From Planctomycetota bacterium (lineage in GTDB: Bacteria > Planctomycetota > PUPC01 > DSUN01): DNA of 16,006 bases. A program made the position numbers and the translations under genes. The stretch's first letter is position 1. Every line of letters starts with the position of its first letter. The notes under the pieces are model-generated. The model was given only the letters and a program-made list of their open reading frames with translations. It was not told where the DNA came from and did no database searches. The stretch lies in contig VGYW01000179.1 in assembly GCA_016872875.1 (NCBI GenBank), positions 1 to 16,006 on the forward strand. The letters are read 5' to 3'. Below are positions 13,336 through 16,006 of this stretch, in pieces.

Positions 13336-14331
13336 TCACCAGCGGAGGACTGCTCCCGACCAGCTCAGCCCGGCCCCGAAAGTGACCAGCACCACGATGT
13401 CGCCGCGCTTCAGGCGGCCCTGGCTGTGGGCCTCGTGAATCGCTATCGGCACCGTGGCCGCGCCAGTGTTCCCGTAGCGGTCTATGTTCACGAACACCCG
13501 CTCCATCGGCACGCCCAACCGCTCGCTCGATGCCTGCATGATCCGCAGGTTCATCTGGTGGGGGACCAGGAGCGCGATGTCCGAAGTGCGTATGCCACAG
13601 GCCGCCACGCACTGGTTCACAACGTCCACGATCCTGCGCACGGCGAGCTGGAAGACCTCGCGCCCGCGCAGCTTGATGTAGTGGAGCCGCCCCGCCAGGC
13701 TCTCCGGCCCGGCCGGGTGGCGCGAGCCGCCGCCGGGGAGCGTCATCGAGCCGCTGTTCACCCCGTCGGCGCCAAGCGTGGTGTAGAGCACCTCGCCGCG
13801 CGCGCCGGGCGCCGCGGCCGACACCACGGTCGCGCCCGCGCCGTCCCCGAACAGGATGCAGCTCGTGCGGTCCTGGTAGTCGGTGAACTTCGTGAGTGCC
13901 TCGCTTGCGGCGATGAGGACGTGGCGCGCCTGGCCCGAGACCACCATCGCCTGGGCCACGGAGAGGGCGTAGACGTAGCCCGAGCAGGCGGCCAGAAGGT
14001 CGAAGGCCGCGCACGGCACCGCGCCCAGCGCCCCCTGGAGGAAGCAGGCCGACGAGGGGAAGTACATGTCCGGCGTCATCGTGGCCACGATGATCGCGCC
14101 GAGGTCGGAAGGGGCGATCCCGGCCTCGGCCAGGGCCTGGCGGGACGCGGGCAGCGCCAGGTCCGACGCCGCCTGCCCCGGCGCCGCCATGCGCCGCTCC
14201 TTGATCCCCGTCCGCGTCGTTATCCACTCGTCGCTCGTCTCCACCATCTGCTCGAAGTCGGCGTTCGTCAACACCTTCTCCGGAAGATAGATGCCGCAGC
14301 CGGTTATCGCAGCTCTGGGACACTCGCCCAT
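13336..14331 (-). CDS. fabH: Beta-ketoacyl-ACP synthase III
   Basis: A 331-aa enzyme that starts fatty-acid synthesis by joining an acyl-CoA primer with malonyl-ACP. The triad is Cys116 in LLAACSG, His258 in LVPHQMN and Asn288 in RYGNTGA. The start ITGCGIYLPEKVLTN and the WI-x-TRTGI motif are typical. The ATG at 14331 is chosen because AAGGA lies 9 nt upstream and the length is then normal. The frame is open for 33 more codons, but these cross a GTC triplet array and a 7-mer array and would add an unlikely Asp-rich tail. It lies between plsX and fabD. Confidence 0.96.
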   Translation of the reverse strand: MGECPRAAITGCGIYLPEKVLTNADFEQMVETSDEWITTRTGIKERRMAAPGQAASDLALPASRQALAEAGIAPSDLGAIIVATMTPDMYFPSSACFLQGALGAVPCAAFDLLAACSGYVYALSVAQAMVVSGQARHVLIAASEALTKFTDYQDRTSCILFGDGAGATVVSAAAPGARGEVLYTTLGADGVNSGSMTLPGGGSRHPAGPESLAGRLHYIKLRGREVFQLAVRRIVDVVNQCVAACGIRTSDIALLVPHQMNLRIMQASSERLGVPMERVFVNIDRYGNTGAATVPIAIHEAHSQGRLKRGDIVVLVTFGAGLSWSGAVLRW

Positions 14332-14351
14332 TCCAGCGCTTCCTTGAGAAT

Positions 14352-14463
14352 CGTCGTCGTTGTCGTCGTCGTCCTCGTCGTCGAATGCTCTGGTTTGTCG
14401 TTTCTGGATTCGTGCTTTGGGCTTTGGCATTCCTTCGGATTTCGGATTTCGAGTTTCGGATTT
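14352..14463. repeat. Triplet array plus 7-mer array between plsX and fabH
   Basis: Bases 14352-14383 are a CGT/GTC triplet array with two interruptions, closely similar to 3183-3214. Bases 14390-14463 continue as degenerate 7-mers ending in TTTC or ATTC, becoming TTCGGAT at 14434-14463, the same unit as in the hairpin at 3834-3929. Unlike other gaps, only one arm is present here. Confidence 0.7.
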
Positions 14464-14485
14464 CCCGCCCGCCCTTGCGGGCGGG
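14464..14485 (-). other. GC-rich hairpin directly after plsX
   Basis: CCCGCCCGC (14464-14472) and GCGGGCGGG (14477-14485) form a perfect 9-bp stem with a 4-nt loop. On the minus strand the stem starts on the base immediately after the plsX stop codon. It is followed by AAATCC rather than by Ts, so it is at best a weak terminator or a 3'-end stabiliser. Confidence 0.6.
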
Positions 14486-15490
14486 CTAGCTCGCGCGCCG
14501 GGCCCGGAGGTCGGCGACGATGTGTTGATTGACCTTGTGCGCGGCGGCCTCGGCGGCGGCGCAGAGCGCGACAGCGATGGCCCGCGGGCCGGAGCCGCCG
14601 TGGCATATCTGCACCGTGCCGTTCACGCCCAGGAGCGGCGCGCCGCCGAACTCCGCGTAGTCCATCTTCGCGGCGATTTCGATCATGGCGTACTTGCACA
14701 GCATGGCGCCGATGCGCCGCCGCAGGGTCCGTTTGATCCCCTCCTTGATCATCCCCATGATCGTCTCCGCAAGGCCCTCGGCCACCTTCAGCAGCACGTT
14801 GCCCACGAACCCCTCGCACACCACCACGTCGGCCGTGCCGGAGAACACGTCGCGCCCCTCCACGTTCCCGATGAAGTTCAGCCCCGAGCCCTCGAGCAGC
14901 TCCTTCGCGCGTTTCACCAGGCGGTTGCCCTTGCTCAGCTCCTCCCCGATATTCAGCAGCCCCACGCGCGGGCTCCGCCTGCCGAAGACGTGGCGGCTGT
15001 AGGCCGACGCCATTACGCCGTAGTGGAACAGGTGCTCGGGCGTGCAGTTGACGTTCGCCCCGCAGTCTATCACCAGGGTCCGTTCCCCCTTGCGTGTGGG
15101 CATGGCCACGGCGATGCCTGGGCGCCGCGCCCCCTCGAGGAGGCCGAGCTTGAGCGCCGCCAGCGCCACCACCGCCCCAGTGTTCCCGGCCGACACCACG
15201 GCGTCGGCCTCACCCTTCGCCAGCATCTCGATGCAGCGGGCGATCGAGGAGTCCGGCTTCCGGCGAATGGCCTCCACCGGCGGGTCGGACATCGTGACGG
15301 CCTGGGATGCGTGGCGGATGCTCACGGAGCCGCGGATGCCGCCGTGGCGGGCCGCGAGCTTGGCGAGCTGGGCCTCGTCGCCCACCAGCACCACCTCGTG
15401 GCCCTTGAGCATGGGGACCGCCGCCAGGGCCGCCTCGACCTCGACCTCAGGCCCGGAATCGCTCCCCATGGCGTCCAGAGCGATTCGCAT
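14486..15490 (-). CDS. plsX: Phosphate acyltransferase PlsX
   Basis: A 334-aa peripheral enzyme that turns acyl-ACP and phosphate into acyl-phosphate, the substrate of PlsY in phospholipid synthesis. Family motifs are present in order: IALDAMGSD at the start (usually DAMGGD), SAGNTGA, VGLLNIGEE with KGN, NFIGNVEGRD, DVVVCEGFVGNV and GGAPLLGVNG. The length is normal. The ATG at 15490 lies 3 nt after the rpmF stop codon, so the two genes are tightly coupled. rpmF-plsX-fabH is a widely conserved order linking ribosome and lipid genes. Confidence 0.97.
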   Translation of the reverse strand: MRIALDAMGSDSGPEVEVEAALAAVPMLKGHEVVLVGDEAQLAKLAARHGGIRGSVSIRHASQAVTMSDPPVEAIRRKPDSSIARCIEMLAKGEADAVVSAGNTGAVVALAALKLGLLEGARRPGIAVAMPTRKGERTLVIDCGANVNCTPEHLFHYGVMASAYSRHVFGRRSPRVGLLNIGEELSKGNRLVKRAKELLEGSGLNFIGNVEGRDVFSGTADVVVCEGFVGNVLLKVAEGLAETIMGMIKEGIKRTLRRRIGAMLCKYAMIEIAAKMDYAEFGGAPLLGVNGTVQICHGGSGPRAIAVALCAAAEAAAHKVNQHIVADLRARRAS

Positions 15491-15493
15491 GCC

Positions 15494-15676
15494 TCAGGCT
15501 TCCTTGGCCTTCACCACTTCCCTGCCCGCGTAGTAGCCGCAGTTATGGCACACGCGGTGCGGCAGCTTGGGCGTATGGCAATTGCGGCAGGGCATCAATT
15601 GCGGCACGCGGAGCGCGTCGTGGGCGCGCCGTCGCCGTCCGCGGGCGCGCGAGTGCCGCCGTTTCGGATTCGGCAT
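15494..15676 (-). CDS. rpmF: Large ribosomal subunit protein bL32
   Basis: A 60-aa basic ribosomal protein of the 50S subunit. It starts MPNPKRRHSRARGRRRRAHD and has the zinc-ribbon cysteines C30-x-x-C33 and C43-x-x-C46, so it is the zinc-binding (C+) form. The ATG at 15676 has GAGGAG 8 nt upstream, and a strong promoter lies about 60 nt before it. It is the first gene of the fatty-acid operon. The YceD/DUF177 gene often found upstream is not present in the 330 bases before the window edge. Confidence 0.96.
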   Translation of the reverse strand: MPNPKRRHSRARGRRRRAHDALRVPQLMPCRNCHTPKLPHRVCHNCGYYAGREVVKAKEA

Positions 15677-15733
15677 CTAGCCTGCTCCTCAGTCCAGAAC
15701 ATCCCCTACCCTGTCCCGAAAAGATAAGCCAGC

Positions 15734-15762
15734 ATTTTACGGAAAAGGCCCCGGTGAGTCAA
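15734..15762 (-). promoter_or_regulatory. Sigma70-type promoter of the rpmF-plsX-fab operon
   Basis: On the minus strand TTGACT (15757-15762, five of six consensus bases), a 17-bp spacer (15740-15756) and TAAAAT (15734-15739, five of six) form a near-ideal promoter. Transcription should start near 15727, giving a leader of about 50 nt before rpmF. No other match of this quality was seen in front of the fatty-acid genes. Confidence 0.8.
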
Positions 15763-15776
15763 ACCCAAAAATCCGG

Positions 15777-15833
15777 CTGGGTGCGTGTAATCTCCTTCGG
15801 TCATCCACACCGGAACTCAGGCACTGCACCCAG
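15777..15833. repeat. Inverted repeat just upstream of the operon promoter
   Basis: CTGGGTGC (15777-15784) and GCACCCAG (15826-15833) are exact inverted copies. A smaller CGGT/ACCG pair lies between them. The nearer arm is 15 bp from the -35 box. It may be an operator, or the end of an upstream transcript. Confidence 0.5.
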
Positions 15834-15936
15834 TGTCGCTCAGAGTCGCGCAGACTCGCTCAACTGCGGATCGGCCGATCCGCAGCCTCCGGCCCCAGAG
15901 TCGGCCAGTGTTTGCCAGAGTCGCTCACATTCGCGC
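15832..15936. repeat. Seven degenerate decamers around a 22-bp palindrome
   Basis: Three decamers start at 15832, 15842 and 15852 and four at 15897, 15907, 15917 and 15927; the consensus is roughly AGAGTCGCTC. Between the two blocks, 15864-15885 is a perfect 22-bp palindrome with the core GATCGGCCGATC. A 10-bp period puts repeats on one face of the helix, as in protein-binding arrays. It lies about 70 bp or more upstream of the operon promoter. Confidence 0.6.
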
Positions 15937-15943
15937 CACACGG

Positions 15944-15981
15944 CCCCTTGCCCCATCCCCCCCTCCCCCCCCGCCTCCCTG
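15944..15981 (-). other. G-run tract, possible G-quadruplex
   Basis: The minus strand carries several G-runs of three to eight bases close together, enough for an intramolecular G-quadruplex. It lies beyond the decamer array, in the same non-coding region near the window edge. No gene was seen between 15677 and 16006. Confidence 0.4.
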
Positions 15982-16006
15982 CCGCCGCGCGAACGCCCCC
16001 ACGTTG

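Noticed and set aside
14360..15727. Plus-strand open frame of 455 codons across plsX and rpmF
   Set aside because: It runs antisense through two clear genes and through the 7-mer array; no ribosome site or motif supports it.

Overview
The window is a GC-rich bacterial chromosome segment in which every supportable gene lies on the minus strand, so transcription runs from high to low coordinates. The lineage is not proven by the sequence. The gene mix (BatA-N/vWA/GATase-like membrane protein after a DUF58 protein, paired lipoproteins ending in an NxVExxDxxVG motif) and intergenic DNA built from short-period inverted repeats resemble Planctomycetota or a neighbouring phylum, often seen as metagenome-assembled genomes. 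This taxonomic guess is inference.

Right part (15762 down to 9508): a type II fatty-acid and phospholipid initiation operon in the order rpmF-plsX-fabH-fabD-fabG-acpP-fabF. A near-consensus sigma70-type promoter (TTGACT, 17 bp, TAAAAT) sits in front of rpmF. PlsX supplies acyl-phosphate for phospholipid synthesis. FabD makes malonyl-ACP, FabH starts chains, FabF elongates, FabG reduces, and AcpP carries the intermediates. acpP has an unusually well-folded leader whose closing helix ends one base before the Shine-Dalgarno sequence.

Middle (9370 to 6915): etfB and etfA, the two subunits of an electron-transfer flavoprotein. They are separated by 506 bp of non-coding DNA that holds a 55-bp palindrome and a 283-bp nested inverted-repeat element flanked by the hexamer GTTAGT, which looks like a MITE.

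6914 to 4838: a relatively AT-rich two-gene cassette with its own promoter. It encodes a 57-aa charged helical protein and a 517-aa protein with a predicted papain/C39-like Cys-His-Asp core. Imperfect direct repeats flank it, and it lacks the intergenic hairpins seen elsewhere, so it looks acquired.

Left part (4837 to 1): a DUF58 protein, a 757-aa BatA-N/vWA/GATase-like membrane protein, two tandem paralogous lipoproteins whose genes overlap by ATGA, and the first codons of another gene. The MoxR ATPase usually found before DUF58 is absent; the cassette lies in that place.

The most unusual global feature is that seven gene boundaries carry a long hairpin beginning 2-15 nt after the upstream stop codon. 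Each is built from a different short motif, often a degenerate 7-mer, so the architecture is shared but the sequence is not.
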